Assembly (NCBI RefSeq): GCF_026230105.1
Contig: NC_079478.1
Coordinates: forward strand, 26,179,653 to 26,243,652
Source of the DNA: Diorhabda sublineata
Taxonomy: Eukaryota; Arthropoda; Insecta; Coleoptera; Chrysomelidae
DNA length: 64,000 nt
Reading direction: 5' to 3'
Of this stretch, positions 23,296 through 35,400 are shown one piece after another; the stretch's first letter is position 1, and every line of letters starts with the position of its first letter. Position numbers and translations under genes: made by a program. The notes under the pieces were generated by a model. That model saw nothing but the letters and a program-made list of their open reading frames with translations. It was not told the origin of the DNA and did no database searches.

Positions 23296-24560
23296 CATAC
23301 ATTATTTGAAAAAGAGATTTCTGGCAGTCTCACTCTCTACCTCTGTTGATGTTTAATATCTATATAGAAAGTAATAATTTATTTTTAACCGAGAAAGAAT
23401 ATTTGACACAAATTGTTTGATGTTCGTTACATCAAGAACAAAATGCTTAAGTTTTAAATAAAACGCAAACAGAAACCGATATAACAAATGAGTAATCATT
23501 TTGAAATCATGGTTAACAAACAATTGAGACTGAATACGATCTATCTTTTTGTTTTACCAATCAATCCCGGGTGTAATTTGATTCATGTGTAAATAATGAG
23601 AAATCTGTTTATAAGCATAAGCATAAGTTTATAAAACATATGACTTCAAAGATAAAAGTTCATTATTTCTGTTGGAATACAATATATGGGAGCATGGACA
23701 CTTCTTCACTGTGTAGAAGCTGGAAAATAGCGAAAACATTATTACTGAGAGATGAAGAGGGGTTGATTAGGAGTTGCGCGAAAACGTACTTGGTGATTTT
23801 GATGTTGGAAGAAATCAGTATAAAAACATATTACAGCACATAAGGAAGGATCCATTGACTATTTACTGTTAGAATAAAATATGGTATTTGATTTAATATT
23901 ATTTTCAAATTAGAATGAGAGATATTTAACTTATTGATATACTATTTAAGATTCAAATTTCTAAATAATTTAAACTGCATAAATTCCTACTATTCCTAAG
24001 ACCAGTGACACAAAAAAGGGTAATCTTGCCTATATATACCTTGCTCATATTGAATGGAACACTAAATATCCTTCAAATGTTTCGTCTTAATGCTTCTTTA
24101 TAGAAAAAGAAGAAAACTAATTCTCAAATCCTACCAAACTGAAAATATAAAAGAAACTGTCACATCAATATCTGATTTCATATTAATTCTAGAGGAAGCA
24201 CTTGTGGGGTTGGGTATCCTGTCGTACACTTGTATCATTTGATATATAAAGGAGATTTCAAAGGTGTTATGTAGGGGTGCAGTCAGCATATGTTTGATGT
24301 TTAATATTATGTATAGCAATCCAGAAATTTTTTTTAAATTTCGAGACGATTCTATAAATCGTATATGAGTTTCAAATGTTTGTGAGATTGGAATCATTTA
24401 CTTCGCTTCTATAGAAAATGAGGATTACGTCCATAACTTGATGATTAAGGGCTACATATTAAAAATTGATTTCCACATTTTATTTACACTTCATTTATTA
24501 AAGGCATTATACAAATTGTTGAATACTTTTGTATTTTTTTGTATATTGACTTCTTCTTTG
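23296..24560. other. Unassigned AT-rich sequence
   Basis: Short frames at 23640-23843 (plus) and 24131-24397 (minus, 88 codons) show no recognised domain. Confidence 0.5.
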
Positions 24561-24561
24561 A

Positions 24562-24842
24562 AATGATTGAAGAGCTGAAAACTTTTCATTGATTATTTTT
24601 TCAGGTACTCTATCGGTGCATATATACCACATTTCTCAATGAGTACTGAATTCTTCGCAAATCAAACCAACATCATTTCCAATTCCACCGTTTTCTATAT
24701 CATCCAATTCATCGACATCGATGGAATTATCTAATATAATACTAGCAAACACCTTTTTATTCTCCGTACGTATAGCTGTTTTTTGCCTTTCAGTGTTTTG
24801 CTTTTTTTGTTTTGTTTGTTACATTCAAGCTGATTTGCATTA
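24562..24842 (+). repeat. Dispersed repeat, copy 1 of a pair
   Basis: Shares with 27318-27618, in the same orientation, GAAAACTTTTCATTG (24577 and 27344), TTATTTTTTCAGG, CAAACACCTTTTT, TAGCTGTTTTT and GCCTTTCAGTGTTTT (24785 and 27571), separated by diverged sequence of similar length. No coding capacity is evident. Confidence 0.7.
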
Positions 24843-25439
24843 TTGTATTATAACCTGTATGTATTAGATTCAGAAACTGTCTGTTTACTCTGCAATAAAC
24901 TGTTCCAAATGAAAGGAATATAGTCGAATATTGCGTTTGTGGTACTCATTTTACGTATATTCAATCTGAAATTTTGTTTTATTTGGATATTCAATAGTAT
25001 CTTGATAATTGAAAGTTCGTAAAGATCTAAAGAATTTATTTTGAGAAGATTCTTTCCTATTCTAGACTTCGCGATCGTCATTTTCGGAAATTTGGATAAA
25101 TATAACGATTGAAATTGAAATCTCATAATAGACTTTTATGAAAGCTGACAAATAAACATACAGCTATATTTTCAGCAATTGTAATATCAACTATCGATAT
25201 ATGAGAATGAGATTTACCTACATGATACAATCGCCGCATTTATGACGTTGAATTTGTCTCGTTTTATTTCGTGCAAAATATTAACTATCGAAAATTGTAA
25301 AAATTTAACTGCACACTGTATGGTTTATGCTACTAAGTGATTATTATCATGAAAGAAAAAAACTATAAAACCTATAAAAGTTCTATCTTATAATAAACAA
25401 AAAATACATGTAATGGTTTCAATAATCGATTTTCTTTTA

Positions 25440-25875
25440 ATATCAACCCGCCGACTTTCGGATCGTTGTGTATAAATAAAAATTCAAGACAATCTTCCGA
25501 AGATTTCCTCTCATTCTTTCTCCGTCGCCGATTATTCTTTCTGATTCTTGTAGCAAGCGGGTCATCGACACCGGTTAGTCACCCTTACCCCAGTGAACCA
25601 TCGGCCAGTCGCATACTGACCGAAGAAGATGAAGAACACGAAGAATAAGCCGCGACTCTAGGTCGCGTTTCCTCTCCCTTCGACCTCTTGTTCAAGGAGG
25701 TGGCGATTTGACCTACATTCATGCACCAGGAAGCGTCGCGATGTATCGGCCATTGCTCCGACGAATGGGACGTCAATAACGTACACGCAGAAATCTTTTT
25801 CGTGTTTCAGATTCCTTTGCAGAATCTAATCTTCAGCGGAGACTGCGGAGGACGTTGACTTGAGTACTAGAAGGA
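25440..25875 (+). other. GC-richer island of unknown origin, possible LTR/leader relic
   Basis: GC content rises to roughly half over this stretch, while flanking DNA is about 30 percent. A 60-codon plus frame (25466-25648) ends in a Pro/Ser/Glu-rich segment with LTEEDEEHEE, and a 63-codon frame lies opposite; neither is recognised. GTATAAATAAAAATTCAAGAC near 25469 followed by pyrimidine-rich DNA resembles the R/U5 region of an insect LTR retrotransposon, and CATATGGTGG near 25890 vaguely resembles primer-binding-site neighbourhoods. No second LTR or gag was found, so this stays a guess. It could instead be an exon or promoter region of an unrecognised host gene. Confidence 0.3.
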
Positions 25876-27317
25876 AATGTCTGTGACCATATGGTGGAAA
25901 ATTACTTTACATTATCACTGGATGAATTTATTTTATTTACTTTTATACAAAGTTTAATAATTTAAATCGTATCATTCTGTAATTAAAATATTATTTTATT
26001 ATATATTCCTAAATAAATTTTTTATCAACAACAAATATTAACATAAAATTTGTTTCAATGATGCTACAAAGATATTTTTCTTTAATTTTCAAGATTTGAT
26101 TTCCTTTGTACAATAAAAAGCCACGGATAACTTGAAATAGACTTTGCTCACAGTGTCCAGGTATTTATCATTAATAGATATCTCATTTTTTTGGTTCACG
26201 CATTTCTGAGAAATAGAATATGAAGGAAAATAATAGTATAGTTTTAGAACGGCATTCATAACATCTTGAGGAAACTGTCATGAGTGAAGTTAAGAGATAT
26301 TTCATTATTTTTCGTTATATAGATGACTACATTACTTACAAAGAATGAAATTGAAAATATGAACTGAAATAATGAAAACAAGGTTGGAAAAAATAATGAA
26401 ATAAATTTCCTTGATATCACACTATAAAACTGTCTACAAAAACACTTTAGTTTTTATCTATTTAAATTTCTATTCACGTATTCTTTCCGAAAATAATTCA
26501 TGAAATATTTGATCGATATAAATATAGACAAAATATTCTTACTTGCATACGATGTGCGGTCAATCAATAAAGAGATTGTCGTAAAATATTTTGAATTCCT
26601 ACATTTTTAGTTATCATAATAATTACATAGAAGTTTTCTTCTCTCAGCAACAGATGTGAATCTTGTTTCTTTCAAATATATAATCTATCTTATGGTACAA
26701 AAAAAAATTCGACGGTAAATAAAACGTGTTAACAGTATAACACTACAATTTAGAACTTCTTCAGAAACCTGTTGACTTAATGAGGAATGAGAACAATCAC
26801 TTGGTCGAATCAAATTACTGATTTTTACCTTTTCATCACATCAGCACATAATCTTTTTATGATATGGGAAGACAACCATGGCGAGAATATATATAATATC
26901 GTCTCGGCTATTTTGAGAATGCTCAAATCGCTACCAAACACTTGAGATAATGTTGTGGTTTTTCTAAGCTTCACATAAAATTTCAAAATTTTTTGCTCCA
27001 TTTTCCTGTTTTCAACGATGCAGCAGGATTATTTGTGATTTAGTTCGAAAACAAATTAGAAAAATTAGGTCGAAAGCTGATCATGTATATTTCGGAAAAT
27101 ACCAACTCAGCTCCTTATAATAAATACAAAAATACAAAAAATACAAAAATCTCTCGAATCGGTATTTCTTCATGCTGCGGCTAATACCAATCACATTTTG
27201 GGATAATGGCAATCACTGATATGAAGATATGATATTTCAAAGGTACTCATTATGATAAGAAATGACTGAATGCATTTATTTACCAAAAAATTATGAAATA
27301 ATAAATAAATCAGCTTC
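25876..27317. other. Unassigned AT-rich sequence
   Basis: No gene or repeat boundary recognised. Confidence 0.5.
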
Positions 27318-27618
27318 TTTTTCTTTTAAATGAATGATGAGATGAAAACTTTTCATTGGTTATTTTTTCAGGCAGATATCAAACAAATAACCTTCAGGTG
27401 AATCTCACCCGCTACATAATTGATGAACCCAAAGACCACAATCGATGCATCTATAGCACATTCATCCCTCATTCCAACATGTCGTCATCGCATAAGGTTT
27501 TCTCATCGATGTAATCATCTCATAAGTCGGTATCAAACACCTTTTTCTTCACCCTATTTTAGCTGTTTTTGCCTTTCAGTGTTTTATTTTTTTTTTCTAA
27601 CATTTAAGATGATTTAGC
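27318..27618 (+). repeat. Dispersed repeat, copy 2 of a pair
   Basis: Diverged direct copy of 24562-24842. The anchor-to-anchor distance is 227 bp here and 208 bp in copy 1, so small indels separate them. Confidence 0.7.
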
Positions 27619-27889
27619 TCTTCTTTTCTGTTCTCTCTTCGAAAACTTGCTTCAAAGGGGTCTTTGTGAGTATTTCTGAGTGCTGTTGAGCTCTACGTCC
27701 AGTTTTCTGCTTCAAAGAAATACGTGGAATTGGATAGAGTTCATCTAATGTTTTAAGTTAAGTTTAAATTAAGCTACAAGGTAGCGGACTTTCAGATGAT
27801 TCACAGTTAAGATTAGGATTTAGAACTTTCTGTCAATCTTGGGACAAGAAGGTCCTGGCTGGTTCAATAATATTTCAGCTCGACTAAAA

Positions 27890-29000
27890 TTAGACTAATT
27901 ATAAGTAACCGTTTGCGAAACATTAGGGGCATAAGTCGATTTGAGCTGAACAGCCACGGGCATAACAATATTACTGTTTTCTTTGAAAGTATTGGGAGCG
28001 AAGAAATCCTCATCTGTGAATACATTAAGTTTATGGGATATATGATAGTTGATTGGAATCCAGAAACACCACTGGACATTGTTGCAGCTCTGAACTCTGG
28101 AATAAGCCGTATTGAACAGGCACAACACGTCATATGAAGAGATTCTCAGTAAAGCATGACTCTTCATAGTGAGATTACATTCTCGGTGGAATGCAGCTTT
28201 CAAAGGTCCGTAAAGTGTGGCATCTTATGTTTGCATCCTATGGGATCCGTGAAGGGGAAGAGACAACATTGAAATGCCGTTTTATCTGCACAAGTTGTAA
28301 GCTTCTAAAATTATGTGACTCCCATGGTTGTCTAATATCAACAACACACGATTTCCTGAGCTAGCTCTCGAGTGTTTGATGAAATGTCTGAACCACTCCA
28401 CAAATAGAAATTCATTAGACCATCCATTCTGGTAGCAGGTATATATTACACAAGGAGCACCATCTTTTGAAAGAAGAAGTGTCATTCCCTTCCATGGAAA
28501 AATGATCATTGGAGGGATACAAGTTCCTACAGCCTTCATCGCGCATACAACTGTTATTGTTTTCCCCCAATCCCTGTTACTAGTAACAGATCCACCACGT
28601 TTTTTTTCCTTTTGGGGCGATAACAATTCCTGGATTTTGAACGATCGATGTGCCCTTTTCATACATGGTACATGTTACTAGGTTTAAATTTGAATTTGGA
28701 AATAGGAAATTCCAAATTGTCATAGAATAATTCCACTTTCTGTCTGTTGAATCCTGTTACATAATTGAGACTACTCGCTTCTGGTTTTATGGAAAATTCC
28801 ATTTGAATCTGCAAATTCGTATACGAGTCATCTCACCTCCGTCCTGTGGAAGTAAACCATAAAATAAATCGGCCATGAATTTCATTCTTGTGGCCATCAT
28901 CATCTTTGAAAAGTACTTTTTCTACCCAATTTTGATTCTGTTCTGATACTTTCGTTTTTCTATCGTATAGAGTGGTTAATATTCTTGGCATCTGTACTGA
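27890..29000 (-). pseudogene. pogo/Tigger-like transposase pseudogene 2
   Basis: Read on the minus strand from about 28990: PRILTTLYDRKTKVSEQN, then after frame changes PEASSLNYVTGFNRQKVEL (about 28770-28715), GTSIVQNPGIVIAPKGKK (28655-28605), and the 126-codon frame 28282-28662 with ITVVCAMKAVGTCIPPMIIF, then NGWSNEFLFVEWF and VLLILDNHGSH at about 28340-28310. LDNH is the second Asp box of the DDE domain. Beyond 28280, GPLKAAFHRECNL-type sequence (28215-28170) and SGFQSTIIYPIN (about 28075-28035) complete the C-terminus, with VFTDEDFFAPNTF near 28020. The first Asp region (N-x-D-E) is degraded to MYHVYEKG. Stops and frameshifts are scattered. This family differs from pseudogene 1 and resembles pseudogene 3 at 45.2 kb in its arrangement. 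Confidence 0.85.
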
Positions 29001-29147
29001 AAATTTAGCATTGTTTAGATTGGAGTTACTTCCTTGTTTTCCTTAGAATTGAAGCTCAAAAAATTTGGTTCGTCAAAACAATACAATGGATAAAAATGGC
29101 GGACAGAAATGACTATAGCTCACCAACGACATAACGCAGACTAGCGT

Positions 29148-29151
<4 letters not shown>
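29001..29151. other. Flank of transposase pseudogene
   Basis: This could hold the 5' terminus of the pogo-like element, but no terminal repeat was identified. Confidence 0.3.

Positions 29152-29218
<67 letters not shown>
29152..29218. repeat. (AT)n microsatellite
   Basis: Pure AT run of about 33 units, the longest in the window. Confidence 0.98.
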
Positions 29219-29220
<2 letters not shown>

Positions 29221-30346
29221 CTTTCGATAACCTCCGCCAGGTGTACAGTAGATAATTCTTCACATGATTACAATAGTTCGCCTGGATTCGCCTTGATTGG
29301 TATTACCTGCTGATCGATATTACCCCATTTCCCTCTAATAGTTCACGAAGACACCGCATTATGTTCACCAGTTTTTTGAAGGGCATATTCTGCATTGAAT
29401 CGATATATTAAAGTCTTTTATGTAGATTCCAGATACCAGATACTCTAATCAGATATTTGCTTAAATGGCAAGTCTGAATATAATAAATTTTATTTGAAAT
29501 CTACTAATTTTGAATACATGGTAACTTGGCATGAACTTTATTCAAATCAATTTTTATAATAAGATAATCAGTCATGTTTCTAATTTCACTACAATCCATA
29601 TAGACAAACAGCAATAATATTCGTATTATCGTATCAAAAAGTTCGAACAATATGTTCCGTATAGGTGAAAAAACACTTGTAAAAAGTTATAAAATTCTCG
29701 TTTACAATTTCTATTTTTTGAGGTTCAGCCCTGATTGACAGAAGAATAATTTTGAATAAAATTTAAGTTCTTAAACATAAAGTGGGCCTCGCAAATTTTC
29801 CAAAAACCCTATTTTTTGTGAGGTGTCGGTTATGTGGCAACTAAGGCAAAAAGTTATTTAGAACCAACAGTCCCATATACCAAATTTCGATTATCCCAAA
29901 GCTGGGACTTGTCTAGACTTGTTTTCCAGTATAGGATCTATCTGCACGAACTATTCAGTTTTTTAATGTTTTACTGTTATTGAGAATGTGTTCTTGATAA
30001 ACTATTTGTGTTCCCTTCATTATACAAAAAAATCAATTTTTATGAGGTCTAAGGATCTAGTAGTCCACTTATTTTCCCAAACCAACCTTCACCAAACTGA
30101 TTAGTCAGTTAATCACTAATTATTTGTCTAGAATGAGCAAGGTATCCCTCATGTTGAGAGAAATGAGTTTATCAAATATTCAAAGGAAGGTCATCAATGA
30201 ATCTTTCCAGAATTTCTACACTAATCCAAACATTTACTTATTTGAAAATTTGCCTAGTAAATTTTGCTTTAGTTACGTAATGGATCTTTCTTCTAATATA
30301 GTTAGTTTATGAAGACGATATACCATTTGTAGTATAAATATTGGAG
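29219..30346. other. Unassigned AT-rich sequence
   Basis: A 62-codon plus frame at 30124-30312 (with SNIQRKVINESFQNFY) is unrecognised. No other signal. Confidence 0.45.
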
Positions 30347-30808
30347 TTATAAAAGATTAATAATAACAGAACTGCAATCGCCTTGTTTCTTTACTTTCTC
30401 CAGTGTTTGATAAATTTCGCTTGGAATTATGAGTGACATTTTGGGATCTGCATCTATTGAATCAGTTTCACTACAAGCTTTTATATCTTTCTTCTTGAAC
30501 AAACGCCCGACAATTCTTTTGTTTATTACAATATTTGGATACCAACAGATAAATAATAATATTAACATTGTATTTAAAAATAGTATAAGTCTAGTAAAGT
30601 AATTTTTGATAGTACATTTCAACAGATTAATACTTTTAGGGATACAACTTTGTTTTTCCATGATATTCTCAAGGGCTGGAATAAAGAATGAAAATTCTAA
30701 TCGATTCTTTATCTTTGCTCTACCGTTCCGGAGACACAGTATATTATATTTGGATTTTCGAAAAAGATTAGAGGTCAGTGATAATTTTAATACATACGAT
30801 ATATTCAT
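30347..30808 (-). CDS. Unidentified ORF with one predicted membrane segment
   Basis: The open frame runs from a stop just above 30823 to 30347; the first ATG is at 30808, giving 153 residues plus stop. I do not recognise the family. Around residues 74-93 a hydrophobic run (LILFLNTMLILLFICWYP) could span a membrane. It is preceded by a basic region (RKSKYNILCLRNGRAK) and followed by basic KRIVGRLFKKKD and an acidic SETDSIDADP stretch. A frame this long is uncommon by chance at this base composition, yet codon use is as AT-rich as the flanks and no splice or promoter evidence supports expression. It may be an exon, a transposon remnant or a chance frame. A 77-codon frame opposite is treated as its shadow. 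Confidence 0.25.
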   Translation of the reverse strand: MNISYVLKLSLTSNLFRKSKYNILCLRNGRAKIKNRLEFSFFIPALENIMEKQSCIPKSINLLKCTIKNYFTRLILFLNTMLILLFICWYPNIVINKRIVGRLFKKKDIKACSETDSIDADPKMSLIIPSEIYQTLEKVKKQGDCSSVIINLL

Positions 30809-30823
30809 CTTTTGCAAACTCAA

Positions 30824-33105
30824 AGCTTATGACGTTTGATTAATAAAAATCATGTTTCGAATTCTCCAATGCTTAGTAGTAATGAACATTTGAGAGTAGC
30901 TTGAATAATTAGACGGGAAAGAGCTTCAACAGCACAAAGTTTTTGTGAATATGAGCTGAAGCGCAGATGTTTATTATACATGGTATCTGAATTATTGACA
31001 ATTATTGTATCGTACCAATTCTATTCGCTGAATTAGCTTAAATTTCTTTTTCAGAAACGTCTAGTCGATGATGAGGTATATTGGAAGAAAAACACAGAAT
31101 GAACTTTCAATTCCAAAATCTTTTATTCTTAGAAACATGTCTAAACTTTCTTGAAGATATTGGTAAACATATTTGACTGTTCATAATATTACTTGCATTT
31201 TTCTGTATAACACAAATTGTGTAGCTCTCTCTTTTTTCATTGATCCACATCTTCATGCAGTTGCTTGCACCTGAAGATAAATAATTACTTTTTCTTGAAT
31301 GTTTTAATGAAGTAGGCTCATATAAAACTTGTCAATACTAACAGGTTCTTTTAGCACCTAGTTACTATCAATTGCTTTCACCTAATTAATTCTTGTATCT
31401 ATTTAGTTACTTTTTCTTTGTATGAATACTAACTAGCTTTCAACTTCAAAATTATTATTGAAATTACAAATATTTCATAGTTATAAGTGAATGGTCATTT
31501 GCATGCAGATGAATTCATTGTTTAGAGGTATTTTACTCAGAAATATATTTATTATATTTTCTCGACGTCTTAATTAATTGAAATAGAAAATTAAATAAGT
31601 ATGCTCCACTACCAGCTAGGTTTCGTGATTAATTTGGTTCATTTTCAATAGAGTTTTCAGAATTTTGAAAATTAGTACTGATTTTTTTCTACTTCTGTTC
31701 ATTTTCACATATAACAAAAAATTTATAGTATTATTTGTATACAATTCACATAATTCATAAATTGTGTTGATTTATGTATGTGATCATGATATTTTCTTTT
31801 ATTGTGGACTATGGTTATCTATTTGTTGTTGATCTTTCTCCCTAACATATTTTTTTCTTTTGTGATCAAATTATTGGTCGAAAAATCCTTCCTTTTACTA
31901 TCCCACTTCTTTTACAAACCTCAATGGTCACTTGTCTGTCCAGTTTTATCGTATGTTATCGCTGGCACGATTTTTTTTTCAAATTTGCAGCGAATAAAAA
32001 CTATATACAACATATTCGTAATAACTCTTGTCCTCAAAGGGTTAATTGATCAGATTTCCTATTTTTACAGTGCTCAAATGGATCAATATACATTCTTATC
32101 ACATAAACCCCACAACTCCAAACCAATTCTTTTTTGCTTTATCTTTATCAATTATTTCAACCCGTATTAGTCGTAATCTTATCATAATTATCAATTGATA
32201 TTTTCCAAAAATAATGCACGGAAACCATTGCATATTATCAAGAGATAATTTAATTTTTATTAATATATTTCGTTGTATAAATCAGGCAACAAACTATAAA
32301 AATTGTGAGATCATCATTTAACCAGTTAACTAATTTCGATTCTGTTCATTCTAACTTTACATTATCTCTTTTCAATATGTTCAATCGCTTTGAAACAAAT
32401 ATTTTGTTCAGATGCCTGACTTCTGCTGTTGCTAATTCGAATGTTTGAAGCGATGAGATAAAAGCAAATCATCCTCAGACACCTCGACGTAATTATCTTA
32501 AGGAAAGTACATCATCATCAAAACCCTCAAATTCGTGTTGAAAGATAATAATATCATTTTCTCTCGATTCTCTAGAGCATCCTTCAGTATTATATTATAA
32601 CTTCAATCCATGTTCATATTAACTTATCGAAATAAGAATAAATAAGTTAAGTAGAATATTGTAGACTAGATATGTTTATAATTCAAGCGTTCTCATTTGA
32701 GTTATAAGACTACTAAGTAGGTTTATATGCAAATGTTTTCAGATTATGATTATATAAAGAAATAGATAGAACTTTCAAGAGTGATTTCTGGTAAAAAGCC
32801 GTAATAATTGAAATATATATTAAATATTGAAAATCGGGATGATTTTTCAACAAAAATGTACGAAAACATGTATTCAATAAATGCTCAACAAATATTTGAG
32901 ATTTTGATATGAGCATGAGAGGATTTCTTAAATCCATTTGTATTTTTATACTTATTTCATTAGATCCCGTTCTATTTCTGAATGTTTTTGGAATAAACAT
33001 AAACCGAGATTCTTGACATATTACGGTACAATGACTAATATAATTCTAGAAATTTTGTACCTATGTTAGTTTAATAGTGTTCGTATAAGTTGATGCAATT
33101 TTTAT
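30824..33105. other. Unassigned AT-rich sequence
   Basis: A 122-codon plus frame at 31802-32170 is almost entirely hydrophobic (T-rich DNA) and shows no domain. A 95-codon minus frame at 32713-33000 is also unrecognised. Nothing else supported. Confidence 0.45.
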
Positions 33106-33109
33106 ATAT

Positions 33110-33530
33110 AATCTGTGAGCCCTTCTACTACTTAAAGGTATAGGGTGTTGATGGTTATGTTTGTGTAAATTTCCTCCATTTATTTCTATTATGAGCTAGG
33201 TCCTTTGATGCTTTCAAATTTATTCCTAGTTCATTTAATATTCCTGTTATAACTCTATCAATCGATTTTCTTAGTCTCTTGGTTCTTCGTTCTTCATTCA
33301 TCCGTTGTAAGTGTCTCCATCATTTTAGTTCTCTTTCCTGTATATAATCTAATATAAGTTGTATATTTACAGCATTTCTTATATCTATGTTTTTTTTTAT
33401 TTTACTCTTTACCATTCACTCTTCTAGATATTCCAGGTCTGTCGCCTGAATTTTACTTTTTTGTCAGTACCAAGATTCACTTCCTAATGTTAGAATTGGT
33501 CTATATTGTAATATGTCATTCGGCAATGTT
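33110..33530 (-). pseudogene. LINE reverse transcriptase C-terminal fragment (family B)
   Basis: On the minus strand, ILDYIQERELKWWRHLQRMN at about 33355-33300 matches the K-W-x-G-H-x-x-R-M box after the polymerase core of LINE ORFs. It continues with SIDRVITGILNELGIN and LKASKDLAHNRNKWRKF at about 33260-33165, the conserved C-terminal W-x-D/R...A-x-D-R-x-x-W-R segment. Upstream, EMLYIQLI-type sequence is decayed. The combination differs from family A (basic R-K-R-W end). Stops near 33400-33450 show it is inactive. Confidence 0.7.
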
Positions 33531-33764
33531 AATTATGTTAATCTCATTTGCAGAAATTACATCGTAAAAATCTCACTTAACGGAACGTTTCAGCAAAATT
33601 CAGGAAAGTTGAGAAATAACCCGTAATGGTTCTAATTGCTTGTGGAACTTTGAATAACGAAGTATCCCAATTATTATGAGACGAATTATCATGAATATAA
33701 TACGTTAGAGTTAAAAAAATTGTCGTATTTGTTCTCTATGTGTGATTGAGGATGGTAATGAGCA

Positions 33765-34000
33765 TTTTAAAAAAAATTTTTGATGTTTAACGCTTGACTT
33801 CGCTTTTGGATGAATAAAGATGGATTTCGACGAACCGACGCCCCAACTTCTTCAATTGTTTCTTCATCGCGAACTGAACGAGGGCGACCAGAGTTTTGAA
33901 TTTTTAATTGTCACACCTACATTCTCGGACATCCTGATCCATTTGAAAACAAATACCCGATACTCTTTTTGGACACATTGTATATAATGTTTTGTATATT
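33765..34000 (-). pseudogene. Transposase helix-turn-helix fragment (Tc3/IS630-type)
   Basis: The minus strand reads NSGRPRSVRDEETIEEVGAS then VRRNPSLFIQKRSQALNI, closely fitting the G-R-P-R-(S/T)-V-R-(T/D)-E-E-x-I...V-x-x-(D/N)-P-x-x-S-x-R-x-x-(A/S) linker and second helix-turn-helix of transposases with a DDE_3 domain. The catalytic domain was not found downstream (33770 and below), where sequence decays. The 95-codon frame 33864-34151 covers part of this in another frame and is not a gene. Confidence 0.6.
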
Positions 34001-34418
34001 TAATATTTGAATTATCGATGATTGATTCACGACTTAATTTCTTTGGAAATATAGAGGTTATTATTTTCAAATGAATAACTAACAAATTTTTACGAGTCAA
34101 CGTTCCTATAGTATTAACTATAATGAATAAACACCAAACTTTTCCGTTCAATAATACTGATTAGTTTTTGTTTGTCTATTACTTATTACACTTATTCTAT
34201 AACGATACAAAATACAATAATTAGTTTTTTTTTTTCTTTCTAAAAACAGTTTCTTCTACTTATTTTCGTTTTTATGGAAGTAGGATTTCAAATTATAGAC
34301 TTTCGCCGTGTTTTCCAAACTTTCACAATAATATCTCTACCGGGAAAGTTACTTGCCCTACTTGGCAAATGTTGACTTTACACACGGATATTTGATAAAT
34401 AGTTTCTTTATATTACAG

Positions 34419-34614
34419 CAGAATGTTCGAAAAAAGTATACGAGGCTTCGTAGTTCCCAGCGGGTACAAATATAAAAATAACAGTTATTACTTTTCTAGC
34501 TATATTCGATTCATATTCAATAGGAACGAATTTGGAAATATAATTTGCTCAAATTCATACCTATTAAACAGGAACCTGACAGTCGAGGAGTATACAAAGT
34601 TGAATCAAATTTAA
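34419..34614 (+). other. Candidate exon-like frame after a splice-acceptor motif
   Basis: TTTCTTTATATTACAG ends at 34418 and is followed by an open frame to a TAA at 34612-34614, with VVPSGYKYKNNSYYF and ending in LTVEEYTKLNQI. No family recognised; no donor, upstream exon or polyadenylation context is evident. It is reported because acceptor and open frame coincide. Confidence 0.15.
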
Positions 34615-34792
34615 TTCCAACTATCCAGTTTTTCCAGAACGAATCGTGACTCAAGTTTATAATGTGTTCATTTTTATTCACGTACTTCGATCTCGAGATT
34701 GACTTTCTATAGTTTAAAAATGATGAAATTTCGACGATTTTGCTTCAGGAGTTTCTGCGAGAGACATACATAAAACCGATATAGTATAAGAA

Positions 34793-34932
34793 AATTACAA
34801 AGACGTCTTTTGATAGTTGGTGACGACTATGTACCAAATCCTCCAGATTTAGTCAGAATGTCCAATATTTATGAGGATGGCAGCGAAATTCACATTATAT
34901 TGGATCTAAGTAGACCAAGAGCTAATTTTTAA
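34793..34932 (+). other. Unidentified short frame
   Basis: An open frame ends at TAA 34930-34932 and carries GDDYVPNPPDLVRMSNIYED. Composition looks protein-like, but I do not recognise it. It may belong to a decayed element. Confidence 0.15.
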
Positions 34933-35069
34933 TCCTGACTTGAAACTACAATAACTAAAAACCAGACTCAATAACATGAATAGATATAATATAAAAAGAT
35001 TGTTATTATACTATCTAGGCCAAGACCTTGTAAGTTATAATAAAATTGGAATCTCTGGAACCGTGGTTG

Positions 35070-35155
35070 ATATTTATACTGAACACACTGTTTACACTAA
35101 CACTACACCAACTGTTAGTGTGGGTGTAGTGGTAGTCTAAATAGTGTGTTTAGTT
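35070..35155. repeat. Short palindrome of Penelope-like terminal sequence
   Basis: CTGAACACACTGTTTACACT (35080-35099) and its continuation AACACTACACCAAC pair with the inverse of GTGGGTGTAGTGGTAGTCTAAATAGTGTGTTTAG about 4 bp further on, making a hairpin of roughly 34-bp arms. The left arm also matches direct sequence at 35756-35790, which belongs to a Penelope-like terminal segment. Confidence 0.6.
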
Positions 35156-35244
35156 TGTACGTAATAAATATTAGAGCTATAATAAGAGCTAAGACATCAT
35201 CTCTAACTGTATTTTAAATCTTCAATACAGAAATACGTATCACT

Positions 35245-35400
35245 AATTGAATTATTGCAATCGTTTGGTAAATTAGCAGCAAAGTTATAACCTTTCAAAA
35301 CCACTGGTCCAGATGGAATTCTTGCAACTTCACTACAAAAGAAATAAGACGTTATTCAACGAGACTTATCCAGAATCAGTTGAATCAGCCTTTAACTATA
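35245..35400 (+). pseudogene. LINE reverse transcriptase N-terminal box
   Basis: The plus strand reads LPFKTTGPDGILATSLQKK at about 35298-35347, the K-x-x-G-P-D-G-I box that opens the polymerase domain of jockey/R1-type LINEs. A stop follows within 20 codons and no further box was found. It lies between two Penelope-terminal segments, so it is a small nested or rearranged piece. Confidence 0.5.

Noticed and set aside
31802..32170. 122-codon hydrophobic plus-strand frame resembling a membrane protein
   Set aside because: T-rich DNA yields Phe/Leu/Ile-rich chance frames; no conserved motif, splice site or repeat support was seen.
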